Source: CAWKKW01 sp963850345
GTDB lineage: Bacteria; Acidobacteriota; Terriglobia; Terriglobales; Acidobacteriaceae
DNA length: 64,000 nt
Direction: 5' to 3'
NCBI GenBank assembly: GCA_963850345.1
Contig: CAWKKW010000002.1
Location: forward strand, 496,001 to 560,000
The notes under the pieces are model-generated. The model saw only the letters and a list, made by a program, of their open reading frames with translations. It had not been told where the DNA came from and made no database searches. The translations under genes and the position numbers were made by a program. Positions 46,162 to 54,562 of the stretch are shown one piece after another (position 1 is the stretch's first letter; each line of letters opens with the position of its first letter).

Positions 46162-47067
46162 ATGGCGGACCTGTTCGACACGGTCTTGGAGAAGTTCGGA
46201 AGTATTGCGGGCAAGTGGGCAGCCTACGCGGCATTCGCTTCGTTTGTCGTCTATTCCCTGGGATACCTGACGCTCCGATTTCAACTCACGACATATGGCT
46301 TGGCGATCGACCTGGACCTATTCGATGAGAAATATCTCTTCGCGGGCTGCCGCTTTCTGGTCTATCTCGTTGCGTCAATTCCCAGCATTCTGATTCTTCT
46401 CATCCTGCTTATCCTCATCGGGTATGTTCCGTATCGCCTGGTGCCCACGAGGATCAAAGAATCGATTCGCCAATCAGTCGCAGGGTGGTGTGCAGGACCT
46501 TACAATCTGACCGTCCTCGGGATTGTGATCGCTGTCCTACTGATTCAATTCGTAATGCGCAAGTGTTTTGAATTTGGAAATCTGCTTTTACGAACTGATC
46601 CTCCCCACAGTTGGATCACTTCGGTGCTATTGTCCAGCGACGGCAGATTGGCTCTTTTCTTCAGCGGACTGGTAGCGAGCACACTGCTGACCGCCTGGAT
46701 CGCCTGGCAGTCGTTCACTCGGAAGGACTCGATGCAGCCTGCCGCCAGAAATCTTCTGGCGCTGCTCATGTTTCTTGCCTTGGTGGAGTTTCTGCTGCTG
46801 CCGGTGAACTATGGAGTTCTAATTTCGTCTCAGCAACTCGCCAGGGCGAACCCCGCCGGTGAGGCAAAACTTCTCGACGGTCAGCGCGCTTGGATCCTGT
46901 GGGACACGAAAGATAATCTGACTTACTTTATCATGGGCCCGTCCGATAAACGGACGCTTCTGACAGTTCGGAGGAAGGAGTCACCGGTTGGGGTTGTGGC
47001 CTACGATGACATATTTTGTGTTGTCTTCAGTCAGGACCATGCGCTCCGACGTCCGTGCTCAAGGTGA
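46162..47067 (+). CDS. Polytopic membrane protein of unknown function in the CHAT operon
   Basis: A 301-aa protein with about five transmembrane segments (about residues 18-37, 57-90, 115-135, 158-180, 197-220). A soluble C-terminal domain of about 80 residues follows, beginning after LISSQQLARANPAGE, with a beta-rich pattern (RAWILWDTKDNLTYFIMG). No family is recognised. Its ATG directly follows the CHAT stop and its own stop is two bases before the next ATG, so the three are certainly cotranscribed. The tight linkage suggests it is the membrane partner of the secreted CHAT protein. Confidence 0.8.
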   Translation: MADLFDTVLEKFGSIAGKWAAYAAFASFVVYSLGYLTLRFQLTTYGLAIDLDLFDEKYLFAGCRFLVYLVASIPSILILLILLILIGYVPYRLVPTRIKESIRQSVAGWCAGPYNLTVLGIVIAVLLIQFVMRKCFEFGNLLLRTDPPHSWITSVLLSSDGRLALFFSGLVASTLLTAWIAWQSFTRKDSMQPAARNLLALLMFLALVEFLLLPVNYGVLISSQQLARANPAGEAKLLDGQRAWILWDTKDNLTYFIMGPSDKRTLLTVRRKESPVGVVAYDDIFCVVFSQDHALRRPCSR

Positions 47068-47069
47068 AT

Positions 47070-47855
47070 ATGCTAAGACTGGCGACTGTTACATTTGTCG
47101 GAATCCTGTGGAGCCTCAGCCTGCCGGCGCAAAATCCAAAACCTGCTTCGGCGCCGGCGAAGGGGGCACCAGCAACCAGCGCGAAGCACAAATTATCTTC
47201 CGGTTTTCTCGACCGCATGCTGAACTTCCTCGGTATCTCCGACTCTCCCAGTACGTTGAAGGGCCCAGGAGATGAAGTGAAGAGCGGTGAGCTCTGGGTG
47301 GTGGATCTCGCTTCGCAGACCAGGCGAGCCCTGACCCAGGCCGGAGAATACCGTTCTCCTATCTTCGCCCCTGGAAAGAACGACGTATTTGCGCTCAGCG
47401 GTCACGATCTGCTTCAGATTTCTCTTGGATCAGGAGAGATCAAGAAGCTCTTCTTCATCGCAGATATTTCGAAGCTCGTGGGATTCAGTGGGTCCGATCC
47501 AAGCGCCGTACTCGTTCTGCAATCGAAAACTGCAGATCAGCACGCGCAGGTAGGTCTGCTCTCGATCAGGACTGGAAAAGTCACACCGCTGCCCTACGAT
47601 CCTGCATCGAGCGCCGATCTCCAGATGGTCGAGAACCTTAAGGGCTGGACACGAACCTACGGCAACAAGCAGGTCTATGTGCGACGACAAACGAAGCAGG
47701 CTCTCTCCGGAGCGACGGAGTGGAGCGATGTTTTTCTACAGAGCGTTGGAACAGCCCCGACTGACGAGAGTTTGTGCGATGAGGTAAATTGCGGGCAACC
47801 GTCGATGTCTGCTGATGGCCGATTGCTCGTTTTCGTGAAGTCTTCAGCCGAATAG
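47070..47855 (+). CDS. Secreted beta-propeller-like protein, last gene of the CHAT operon
   Basis: A 261-aa protein with a signal peptide (MLRLATVTFVGILWSLSLPAQ). Repeated beta-strand units resemble TolB/WD40-like propeller blades: ELWVVDLASQTRRALTQAGEYRSPIFAPG, HDLLQISLGSGEIKKLF, QVGLLSIRTGKVTPLP and QPSMSADGRLLVFV. Only 4-5 blades are present, so the propeller may be partial. ATG 47070 is chosen; AGGTG precedes it and the preceding stop is two bases upstream. Function unknown; probably a periplasmic partner of the CHAT protein. A convergent GH95 gene follows after 26 bases. Confidence 0.75.
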   Translation: MLRLATVTFVGILWSLSLPAQNPKPASAPAKGAPATSAKHKLSSGFLDRMLNFLGISDSPSTLKGPGDEVKSGELWVVDLASQTRRALTQAGEYRSPIFAPGKNDVFALSGHDLLQISLGSGEIKKLFFIADISKLVGFSGSDPSAVLVLQSKTADQHAQVGLLSIRTGKVTPLPYDPASSADLQMVENLKGWTRTYGNKQVYVRRQTKQALSGATEWSDVFLQSVGTAPTDESLCDEVNCGQPSMSADGRLLVFVKSSAE

Positions 47856-47881
47856 AAGGCAGTCCACGGGGTTCAGCAGCT

Positions 47882-50446
47882 TCATCCCTGCGCAACCGCT
47901 TCGAGACGATAGACTCCTCCTTTGGTTACAGATAACTCAGTCTGTTGCCGTGCCTCCTCTGTTGATGACTTGTCAGGCTGAAATTGAAAGCTCGCTGGTG
48001 CCCTGAATCGATGATGTCCGTCTGACAGCGCGCGAACTGTTACCCGGACTCTTGCACGTTGTTGCCAAACGATATCGATCTCGAGTCCGCCGCGAGCACG
48101 CAGCCCGCGCACCGACCCGGTAGCCCACGCTACAGGCCACGCCGGCAGGATAGCCACGATTCCCTCGTGGCTCTGCAGCAGCATCTCCGCTATGGCCGCA
48201 GTGGCGCCAAAGTTTCCGTCGATCTGAAAGATCGCGCTCGGGCGTTCTTTCCTGGCTGGAAGCTCGGCGGTTTTTTGCGTGCTCCGCACCATAGCCTTTG
48301 TCAGGGACTCGCCAGACGGATGTTGATCAAAGAGGTTGATGCCCGTGCTGTGCAGCATCAGCATCCTTAGGGATTCATGCGCCCTCTCGCCGTCCTTCAG
48401 CCGCGCCCACAAACCAATAGCCCAGGCCCGGCTCCAGCCTGTATAAGCTCCGCCGTGTTCGAGGCGTCGTTCGAGCGACTTCCTCGCAGCGCGCGCCAAA
48501 TCAGGAGTCGCATGGGGCGTGATCTCCGCGCCCGGATACACAGGGTAGAGTTGCGACATGTGGCGTTGACCCGGTTGATTCTCTTCGAAATCGACTGACC
48601 ACTCCTGCAATTGGCCGTACTTGCCAATCTGATAGTTGGGGATCTTCTTCAGTGTGGCCTTGAGGTGCTCCGCGAATTCAGAGTCCGCGTGCAGCAAGTC
48701 CGCTGCCTCAGGGCAGTTATGAAAGAGCTCACGCAACAGTGCGATGTCGAGGGTACATCCAGCGCTGACCTGAGCGCTCTTGCCATCAGGAGCTATGAAC
48801 GTATTCTCGGTCGAGACGGAGGGACAAGTCGTAAGTCCGCCGAGGCCATCATCAACCAGCCAGTCGAGACAGAACTCGGCACAGGCCTTCATCACGGGAT
48901 ATGCTGTTTGCCGAAGATAACTGAGATCGCCAGTAAACAGATAGTGCTCCCACAAGTGCTGACAAAGCCACGGCCCACTCATCGCGAAGTTCGCCCATGT
49001 CGGATCGGCGAACTGGAGACCTTCTCCCACAGGAGCGGACTGCCGCCACAGATCGATGTTGTGGTGTGAGCACCAGCCGCGCGCACCGTAGTTTGTCAGC
49101 GCCGTCTTTCGCCCGTTTTCGCTCAGGTCGCGAACCAGGTCGATGAGCGGCAGGTGGCACTCCGACAAGTTACAACTCTCCGCTGGCCAATAGTTCATCT
49201 GCACGTTGATATTCGATGTCCAGTTCGCGCTCCACGGTGGACGAAGCTCAGCGCTCCATATTCCCTGCAAGTTAGCCGGCTGTGTGCCGGGTCTTGAGCT
49301 CGCGATCAACAGATAGCGGCCGTACTGAAAGTAGAGAGCCAGCAGGTCGGGATCTGCGATCGATTCGAAGTTGTCGATCCGCTCGTCCGTGGGCCGGGAG
49401 GCTGCCTCGTTGCCGCCGAACTCCAGCGACACGCGGCGGAAGAGACCGCGATGATCCTCAACATGGTCCGACCTGAGCCGCTCGTAGGGTAGATGGGCGA
49501 CGGATCCGACGCGACGCTTCGCTGCCGCAATCACCTCTGGTTGCGGCGTATCCGGCATGCGGTTGAATCCTCGGTACCCGGTGGCGCACCCAATCAGCAG
49601 CACAATCTCACGTGCACCCTGGATGTGCAGTTGTCCTGCGTCTCCGGCTTTTATCTCTCCACCCACGGCACGCGCATGGAGCGCTGCCGCAAAGTACATT
49701 CCCTTGCCGGGTTCATCGCTGTAGGTGACCGGGTCGTCACTCTTTAGGTAGTTAGGAATGGAGTTACTCGGCGCCTTCCCCGAGAGTACGATCCCGGATT
49801 CTGATGCGCCGGCCTTGGAAACAATCTGGCTTTCAAGTCGCACGACACAGTTGAAAGATTCCGGCCGGTCCGAGGTTAGGCGCACCACAATCACCTGCTC
49901 CGGAAAAGACACGAAGGTTTCGCGCCGACAACGCGCCCCGCGTACGAAATACGTAACCGAGCTGATTGCGGTATCGAGGTCCAGTTCGCGGCGGTATTCA
50001 CTTACTTCCACACCATGATCGAAGGTAATGTGCAGGTCAGCAAGCGGCTGGTAGGCCTGGCCAAAAGGGCCTTGCATTTGGCGGCACTCCTGGTCGGCCG
50101 CGTGGTAGTCCTGCTTCTTCAGCACCTTCTCGCGCACGAGGGGCAGATGGGCTTTCGCTTCGGGATTGTTCCAGTCTCTCGGACTGCCGGACCAGAGTGT
50201 GTCCTCATTGAGCGAAATGCGTTCTGCCTCGATGCCGCCGAACATCATCGCACCCAATCTGCCGTTCCCTGTAGGCAACGCGTCCGTCCATTGGATGGCT
50301 GGTTCGCGATACCAAAGTGTCAGAAGGCGCACGGGTGCTTCGCTCGAGGCCAGGGCCGACAGCTTTGGAAGAAGCGGTACGCCGCTCGAGAGCAGACCGA
50401 GCGCACGCAAGAGAGCACGGCGAGTGACCTTTGTATTTCGTTTCAA
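47882..50446 (-). CDS. GH95 alpha-L-fucosidase-like glycosidase, Tat-exported
   Basis: An 854-aa glycosidase of the GH95 family: an N-terminal beta-sandwich (PIQWTDALPTGNGRLGAMMFGG, RISLNEDTLWSG), an (alpha/alpha)6 barrel with NMQMNYWPAE-like NINVQMNYWPAES, and a C-terminal sandwich. It may cleave alpha-L-fucosyl or alpha-L-galactosyl residues from xyloglucan or similar polymers. Start TTG 50446 is chosen because AAGGAGG lies 9 bases before it and it places a twin-arginine signal, KVTRRALLRALGLL, at the N-terminus. ATG 50476 is a longer alternative with a poor SD. Secretion through Tat is inferred. Confidence 0.9.
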   Translation of the reverse strand: MKRNTKVTRRALLRALGLLSSGVPLLPKLSALASSEAPVRLLTLWYREPAIQWTDALPTGNGRLGAMMFGGIEAERISLNEDTLWSGSPRDWNNPEAKAHLPLVREKVLKKQDYHAADQECRQMQGPFGQAYQPLADLHITFDHGVEVSEYRRELDLDTAISSVTYFVRGARCRRETFVSFPEQVIVVRLTSDRPESFNCVVRLESQIVSKAGASESGIVLSGKAPSNSIPNYLKSDDPVTYSDEPGKGMYFAAALHARAVGGEIKAGDAGQLHIQGAREIVLLIGCATGYRGFNRMPDTPQPEVIAAAKRRVGSVAHLPYERLRSDHVEDHRGLFRRVSLEFGGNEAASRPTDERIDNFESIADPDLLALYFQYGRYLLIASSRPGTQPANLQGIWSAELRPPWSANWTSNINVQMNYWPAESCNLSECHLPLIDLVRDLSENGRKTALTNYGARGWCSHHNIDLWRQSAPVGEGLQFADPTWANFAMSGPWLCQHLWEHYLFTGDLSYLRQTAYPVMKACAEFCLDWLVDDGLGGLTTCPSVSTENTFIAPDGKSAQVSAGCTLDIALLRELFHNCPEAADLLHADSEFAEHLKATLKKIPNYQIGKYGQLQEWSVDFEENQPGQRHMSQLYPVYPGAEITPHATPDLARAARKSLERRLEHGGAYTGWSRAWAIGLWARLKDGERAHESLRMLMLHSTGINLFDQHPSGESLTKAMVRSTQKTAELPARKERPSAIFQIDGNFGATAAIAEMLLQSHEGIVAILPAWPVAWATGSVRGLRARGGLEIDIVWQQRARVRVTVRALSDGHHRFRAPASFQFQPDKSSTEEARQQTELSVTKGGVYRLEAVAQG

Positions 50447-50803
50447 AACCTGCGCCCTCCTTGATTGTGACTGCATTTCGGCTCATCACAGCAAGTCAAC
50501 GCTCGTATACACGTCGAGAAGACGGGCGCCTTGTCTCTTGATGCTTCATGAGATCACAGATGCTGCAATCAGCAACGTTCATTGTAGTGCCGAGTTTCCA
50601 TTCCAGAGGACGGTGGGCGGCAATCGCTCCTATGTGTCGCGGAGTGCGACGGAGTATAGCACGGTGCCGATGGCGCGCTCAGGATGTCTTACAACCTTCG
50701 GGCGCCGTCCCCGGAGTAATGGAAACACTTGATAGGCACCCGGCCGCTTGCGCAATAAGATCGCACTGTTTCGACTTCAACGGTTTATTACGAGGTGCAA
50801 TCA
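50447..50803. other. Divergent gap between the GH95 and cytochrome P460 genes
   Basis: About 350 bases with no gene seen on either strand. It must hold promoters for both neighbours, and the GH95 SD is at 50456-50462. No clear palindrome, terminator or RNA structure was recognised. Confidence 0.5.
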
Positions 50804-51313
50804 ATGCAACCAAAATACAGAAGCAGTGGGATCGTCGCCGCGATGCTGTTATCGTCGCTCGTCATTTCGGCGCAATCTTCACGAGACGAGATCCAGTTCC
50901 CCGACAACTTCCGCAATTGGTTCGCGGTGAACTCCATGATTGTGACGAAAGACAGTCCTATGTCCAGCGAGATCGGAGGAATGCACCTCATCTATGTGAA
51001 CACCAAAGGGCTCGCTACTTTGAAGCAAGGCGGTCCGCTCCCCTACCCCGACGGAACTGTATTTGCGGACGACGTCCACGAGTTCTCTGTCATGGACGGG
51101 AGGTATGTTGAAGGGACAAAGAAGGCAGTCACCGTCATGATCAAAGATGCGAAGAAGTATCCGACAACAGGCGGATGGGGATTTCAGGTTTGGGGTGGAG
51201 GCGACCGGACCAAGCCACTGATCCCGGACAGTGCTCATGCAGTGAAAGCATGCTTTACCTGTCACACACCCCAAAAGAATCAGGACTACACGTTCTCTAC
51301 ATTTATTCGCTGA
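50804..51313 (+). CDS. Cytochrome P460 family protein
   Basis: A 169-aa exported c-type heme protein. The signal peptide (SSGIVAAMLLSSLVISAQ) precedes a P460-like domain with FPDNFRNWFAVNSMIV, GGMHLIYVN, DGTVFADDVHEF and WGFQVWGGG. The heme-binding CFTCHTP (C-x-x-C-H) is near the C-terminus, as in the family. In other organisms P460 oxidises hydroxylamine or nitric oxide; many soil homologues are uncharacterised. The cross-linking Lys cannot be confirmed by eye. ATG 50804 is chosen over GTG 50795 because CGAGGTG is then a proper SD. Confidence 0.9.
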   Translation: MQPKYRSSGIVAAMLLSSLVISAQSSRDEIQFPDNFRNWFAVNSMIVTKDSPMSSEIGGMHLIYVNTKGLATLKQGGPLPYPDGTVFADDVHEFSVMDGRYVEGTKKAVTVMIKDAKKYPTTGGWGFQVWGGGDRTKPLIPDSAHAVKACFTCHTPQKNQDYTFSTFIR

Positions 51314-51432
51314 AGTGCAACGTGTAGCCCGCCGGCACAGGACCGGCGCATTGAGGTCGGCTATGCGCATGGCTGTTCGCCGTCAGAGCTGACGAAGGCG
51401 TCCCATTCACTTGTCTTGCAAGGAGCAATCCC

Positions 51433-51590
51433 ATGGCAACCGCACAAGAACGTATGGATCGGCAGAAAGCGCCTCTTACAACTCCATCAGACATAGATGC
51501 CAGCGCTGTAAGAGACATAACGGGCGGCCTCAATGCTCTGCTGGCTGATGTCTTCGCCTTATATTTAAAGACCAAGAGCTTTCACTGGCA
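51433..51590 (+). pseudogene. Truncated dps remnant (DNA-starvation/ferritin-like protein)
   Basis: The first about 53 codons encode the N-terminus of a Dps protein: an RDITGGLNALLADVFALYLKTKSFHWQ segment (written here as key features: the first helix and the FHW ferroxidase residue). Real Dps continues with the second half of the ferritin bundle, about 100 residues more. Here similarity stops abruptly after FHWQ, and the frame runs on as sequence antisense to the DinB-like gene. A good SD (GCAAGGAG) and ATG remain. It is best read as a 5' fragment left by a deletion, not a working ferritin. Confidence 0.75.
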
Positions 51591-51645
51591 GCCGGCGCAC
51601 CCCCCTTGCAGCACTGCACACGACCAGTGCCGGCCGACCTTCAGA

Positions 51646-52170
51646 TTAAGAAACCGTAGTTGCTACGATCTCGGGGACGGCTGGATGTGCGGCGTTCAAC
51701 GCAGCCTTGATCTTCGCCAGATGGTGCCAACTGTGCCTCAGCGCGTGGTCCTCGATCATGAACTGCATCGTCAGCGGCGCGTCGGCATTTAACGAGACAG
51801 GCACTGCGCGGTCCAACTCTTCTTCCGTAGCATTGCGTACAGCTTCTGCAGCCTGGCAGCTGTTGCGCTCCAGCAGTTCAATCGTCTGCTGCGGCGAAGC
51901 ATTGTGATTTTCGAGTGCGTGCGCCGCATTCATTTGCGCGATCGCCGCCCATGTGACGCCTTCGATGGCTTTGCCGGAAGCAATCTGCTGCGCAAGCTGT
52001 ATCTCGATCGGATACACGCTCGCAACGTGGTGAACGATGACCCCAACCTTACGACCATCCGGATGTACGATACTGTTCCATTCTTCGTGCGTCAGTCGTG
52101 CGGCATACTCTCCCAGCGCTGTTGCTCCTTCCAGGATTCGGACCGCCAATGCTTCTGCTCGTGTGCTCAT
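51646..52170 (-). CDS. DinB-superfamily protein
   Basis: A 174-aa four-helix-bundle protein of the DinB/YfiT-like superfamily, of metal-dependent thiol transferases or unknown enzymes. Likely metal histidines are in VIVHHVASVYP and in DHALRHSWHHLAKI. ATG 52170 (MSTRAEALAVRIL) is chosen because it starts the helical bundle and AGAAG lies upstream; the open frame extends 23 codons further. No substrate can be assigned. Its 3' end lies just past the dps remnant, so the deletion that broke dps may have brought these genes together. Confidence 0.85.
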   Translation of the reverse strand: MSTRAEALAVRILEGATALGEYAARLTHEEWNSIVHPDGRKVGVIVHHVASVYPIEIQLAQQIASGKAIEGVTWAAIAQMNAAHALENHNASPQQTIELLERNSCQAAEAVRNATEEELDRAVPVSLNADAPLTMQFMIEDHALRHSWHHLAKIKAALNAAHPAVPEIVATTVS

Positions 52171-52421
52171 GTGTCTTCTATCTCCGTCTTCGCCGCGGGT
52201 GCGGCGATGCGTCCAATGTACTCCGTGAGTGGAATACATTCTCTAGAACTACATTGCGGCGGGATGCGGGTTGTCAGCGGGGTGTCAATCCCTTGTCACT
52301 TCGCCAGTTCCGTTGCCCATCCTCTGATTGCCCCGAAGTACCCCAGCCCCCAAGCTGAACGCGACGAGCGCAACCTGTAACTTCGTCCCGCACCTAATCG
52401 TTGGCAATTTCACTTGACGTC

Positions 52422-52446
52422 ACACACTGTGTGCCATGCAGTGTGT
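52422..52446. promoter_or_regulatory. PadR-type operator upstream of the gene at 52466
   Basis: ACACACTG at 52422-52429 and CAGTGTGT at 52439-52446 form a perfect 8-bp inverted repeat with a 9-bp spacer. Inside the left half is a further 11-bp palindrome CACACTGTGTG. TTGACG at 52414-52419 is a likely -35. The site is placed where a repressor would block transcription. It would overlap the first codons if the ATG at 52436 were used, which favours ATG 52466. Confidence 0.6.
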
Positions 52447-52465
52447 TGTAGAGGGTATTAAGAAG

Positions 52466-52789
52466 ATGGGTGAAGGTGCAGTAGACAATCTTCGGTTGGA
52501 GCTTAGGCGAGGCTGCCTTGTACTCGCCGTTCTAGCGCAATTGCGTGTGGAGCACTACGGCTACACGCTGCGTAAAGCGCTCGGCGACCGCGGCCTTGCG
52601 ATTGAGGAGAACACCCTGTATCCCTTGCTGCGCCGGCTTGAGACGCAGGGCCTGCTCACCAGCGAATGGCGTGAAGAAGACAAGCGGAACAAGCGCTTCT
52701 ACTGCCTTTCGCCGGAAGGCAGCAAAGTTCTAAAACAACTACTCGCCGAATGGGCCGGGCTGAATAAGGCAATCCAAAGCATTCTCTAG
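52466..52789 (+). CDS. PadR-family regulator paired with a HAAS-type membrane protein
   Basis: A 107-aa PadR winged-helix protein: LRLELRRGCLVLAVLAQL, HYGYTLRKAL, NTLYPLLRRLETQGLLTSEWRE and NKRFYCLSPEGSKVLKQ. ATG 52466 is chosen over ATG 52436 because the inverted repeat at 52422-52446 would otherwise lie inside the gene. The downstream membrane gene begins 9 bases after the stop, so they form a two-gene unit, presumably self-repressed. Confidence 0.9.
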   Translation: MGEGAVDNLRLELRRGCLVLAVLAQLRVEHYGYTLRKALGDRGLAIEENTLYPLLRRLETQGLLTSEWREEDKRNKRFYCLSPEGSKVLKQLLAEWAGLNKAIQSIL

Positions 52790-52798
52790 GGGGAACAT

Positions 52799-53815
52799 AT
52801 GGAGCTTCTCGAACGCTATCTTTACACCGTCTCCCGGCACCTGCCACCGGCGCGCCGCGATGACATCATCGCCGAACTCCGCGAGAATCTGCTGGCTGCT
52901 ATGGAAGACCGGGAGTCGCAGACTGGCCGTTCTCTCAGTGCGGATGAGCTAGCGGCGATGTTGCAGAAACACGGCCGCCCGCTGATGGTCGCCATGCGCT
53001 ATCTACCCCAGCGCTCTCTAATCGGCCCGGCGCTGTTTCCTTTTTTCCTCCGCGTGCTCGGGTGGGCTCTACCCCTGGGCACACTTATCTACGTCATCGC
53101 TTCGGCGTCCCGTCTGCTGTTTGGCGCCCCCAGCCCGCTCGATTTCGGTGCGCTGCTCGGCGGGTTCTTTTCTATGATCCTGCACATCCTGGCCTGGGTC
53201 ACTTTGACCTTTGCAGCCGGCGAGTTCGTATACGCGAACGGCAGACATCTCCAACTGAAGGAGCCTGCGTGGGACCCGCGCGATCTGCCCAGTGCTGAAT
53301 GGGATGCTAGGGCCGCCAACCCCCTACACGCTGCCGCAGACCTGGTAATCAACGCGCTACTCGTTCTCTATCTGCTCGTCATTCCCTATCACCCCGTCTT
53401 GATACTCGGCCCTTACGTCAACTACCTCAGCCAGCACTCGATTCGTCTCGTCGAGTCATGGAGAGCTTTCTATTGGCTTCTTGTTGGGCTGCAGATCCTG
53501 CAGGTGGTGTTCAAGACTGTCATTCTCATCCGCCCACGTCTAAGCCGTTTGGCTGACCTTTCCTCGAATCTCACTGGCGTCATCGTTCTGGTGATGCTGA
53601 CAAGCAGGCATGTTTACTTCGTTGGCGATGCGGGAGCTCAGTCGCCAGATATGGGATTAACCACGACCATGAACAGTGGATTACATATAGCCTTTGTCGT
53701 CGCGCTGATTGTCTCTACGATCGTGCTGGCGAAGAAACTTTACGAGTGCTCCCGTTCCGGCGTCGACCTTTCCAACGGCAAAGGTCAGGCGTCGTTCACT
53801 GGCAGTCGGACCTAA
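52799..53815 (+). CDS. Membrane protein with N-terminal HAAS-like domain
   Basis: A 338-aa protein. The first about 70 residues (LERYLYTVSRHLPPARRDDIIAELRENL) form a helical HAAS-like regulatory domain that is typically paired with PadR. The rest has about six transmembrane segments (roughly residues 80-105, 117-140, 180-205, 218-240, 250-270, 295-320). The membrane part is not recognised as a known transporter or enzyme. The start has GGGGGAACAT as SD. Linkage to the PadR gene suggests it is that regulator's target. Confidence 0.8.
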   Translation: MELLERYLYTVSRHLPPARRDDIIAELRENLLAAMEDRESQTGRSLSADELAAMLQKHGRPLMVAMRYLPQRSLIGPALFPFFLRVLGWALPLGTLIYVIASASRLLFGAPSPLDFGALLGGFFSMILHILAWVTLTFAAGEFVYANGRHLQLKEPAWDPRDLPSAEWDARAANPLHAAADLVINALLVLYLLVIPYHPVLILGPYVNYLSQHSIRLVESWRAFYWLLVGLQILQVVFKTVILIRPRLSRLADLSSNLTGVIVLVMLTSRHVYFVGDAGAQSPDMGLTTTMNSGLHIAFVVALIVSTIVLAKKLYECSRSGVDLSNGKGQASFTGSRT

Positions 53816-53902
53816 TCCGGAACGCGAATGGTGAGAAGTGGAAACCTGGCCCTGCATCGGCGGCCCGTTTGCAACTTCAGCGAAGCCACTGGCTCAATTC
53901 CG

Positions 53903-54508
53903 TCATGTGCCTAGTCCTGAACCCACAAGCTTCTGGAAGAGCCGCTGCATTTCTTCTGGTGTCACATTCTCTTTGCTATTCAGCGTGTGTGCGGCAACCC
54001 CGAGCAGCGAGGAGACTACAAAGCGCTTCACCAGCGGCTCGGGGATAGTTGGGTCGATACCTTTGAATCCTGTGGTTAGTGCGCTTTCGAGGTGTTGTTC
54101 AAGCGCCTCGCGTATCACACGCGCCCCGTTTCGCTCTCGACCGCCCATGAGCGCCTTGTAGATCTGAGGCGCCGTCCGAATGTGCTCGAAGAACCCGCTG
54201 CAATCCAGCAGGAACGGCTCGTTCGGTTGCATCCGCAGCATAGGCAACACGACCCGCTGAAATTGCGAGCGGAGTAAGTCGTCCTTCGATGTGAAATGTG
54301 CGTAGAACGTGGCGCGGCCTATCCCGGCCTTCCTGGTGATATCGCTGACACGCATGCTGTCATAGGATCGGCGATGCAGCAATGTGACGAATGCGCTGTT
54401 TATCTGTGCGCGCGTCCGCACTGCGCGGCTGTCGCCTGATTTCGCAGTACCGCTGGGCCCACCGCCCGCCTTTGAGACACTTCGCGGTTTCTGTTTCGTA
54501 GCGCTCAT
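53903..54508 (-). CDS. TetR-family transcriptional regulator
   Basis: A 201-aa TetR-type protein. An N-terminal Lys/Ser-rich leader is followed by the helix-turn-helix (residues about 35-75: TRAQINSAFVTLLHRRSYDSMRVSDITRKAGIGRATFYAHF) written here in parts. The C-terminal ligand-binding domain resembles the TetR_C group with VIREALEQHLE. ATG 54508 is chosen because GTGAGGT precedes it. It is divergent from the membrane protein at 54563, with a palindrome in the 54-base gap, so it probably represses that gene and itself. Ligand unknown. Confidence 0.88.
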   Translation of the reverse strand: MSATKQKPRSVSKAGGGPSGTAKSGDSRAVRTRAQINSAFVTLLHRRSYDSMRVSDITRKAGIGRATFYAHFTSKDDLLRSQFQRVVLPMLRMQPNEPFLLDCSGFFEHIRTAPQIYKALMGGRERNGARVIREALEQHLESALTTGFKGIDPTIPEPLVKRFVVSSLLGVAAHTLNSKENVTPEEMQRLFQKLVGSGLGT

Positions 54509-54523
54509 GGACCTCACTTTTTC

Positions 54524-54533
54524 GATTGCAATC
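54524..54533. promoter_or_regulatory. Putative TetR operator
   Basis: GATTGCAATC is a perfect 10-bp palindrome in the 54-base gap between the divergent TetR and membrane-protein genes. The gap is short, so a bound TetR would block both promoters. Confidence 0.4.
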
Positions 54534-54562
54534 ATAGTGCCTTCGGCCCCACCATCAGCGGC

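Noticed and set aside
51591..51792. Possible functional continuation of the dps frame
   Set aside because: After FHWQ the translation is unrelated to Dps and is antisense to the DinB-like gene, so it is treated as a broken remnant.
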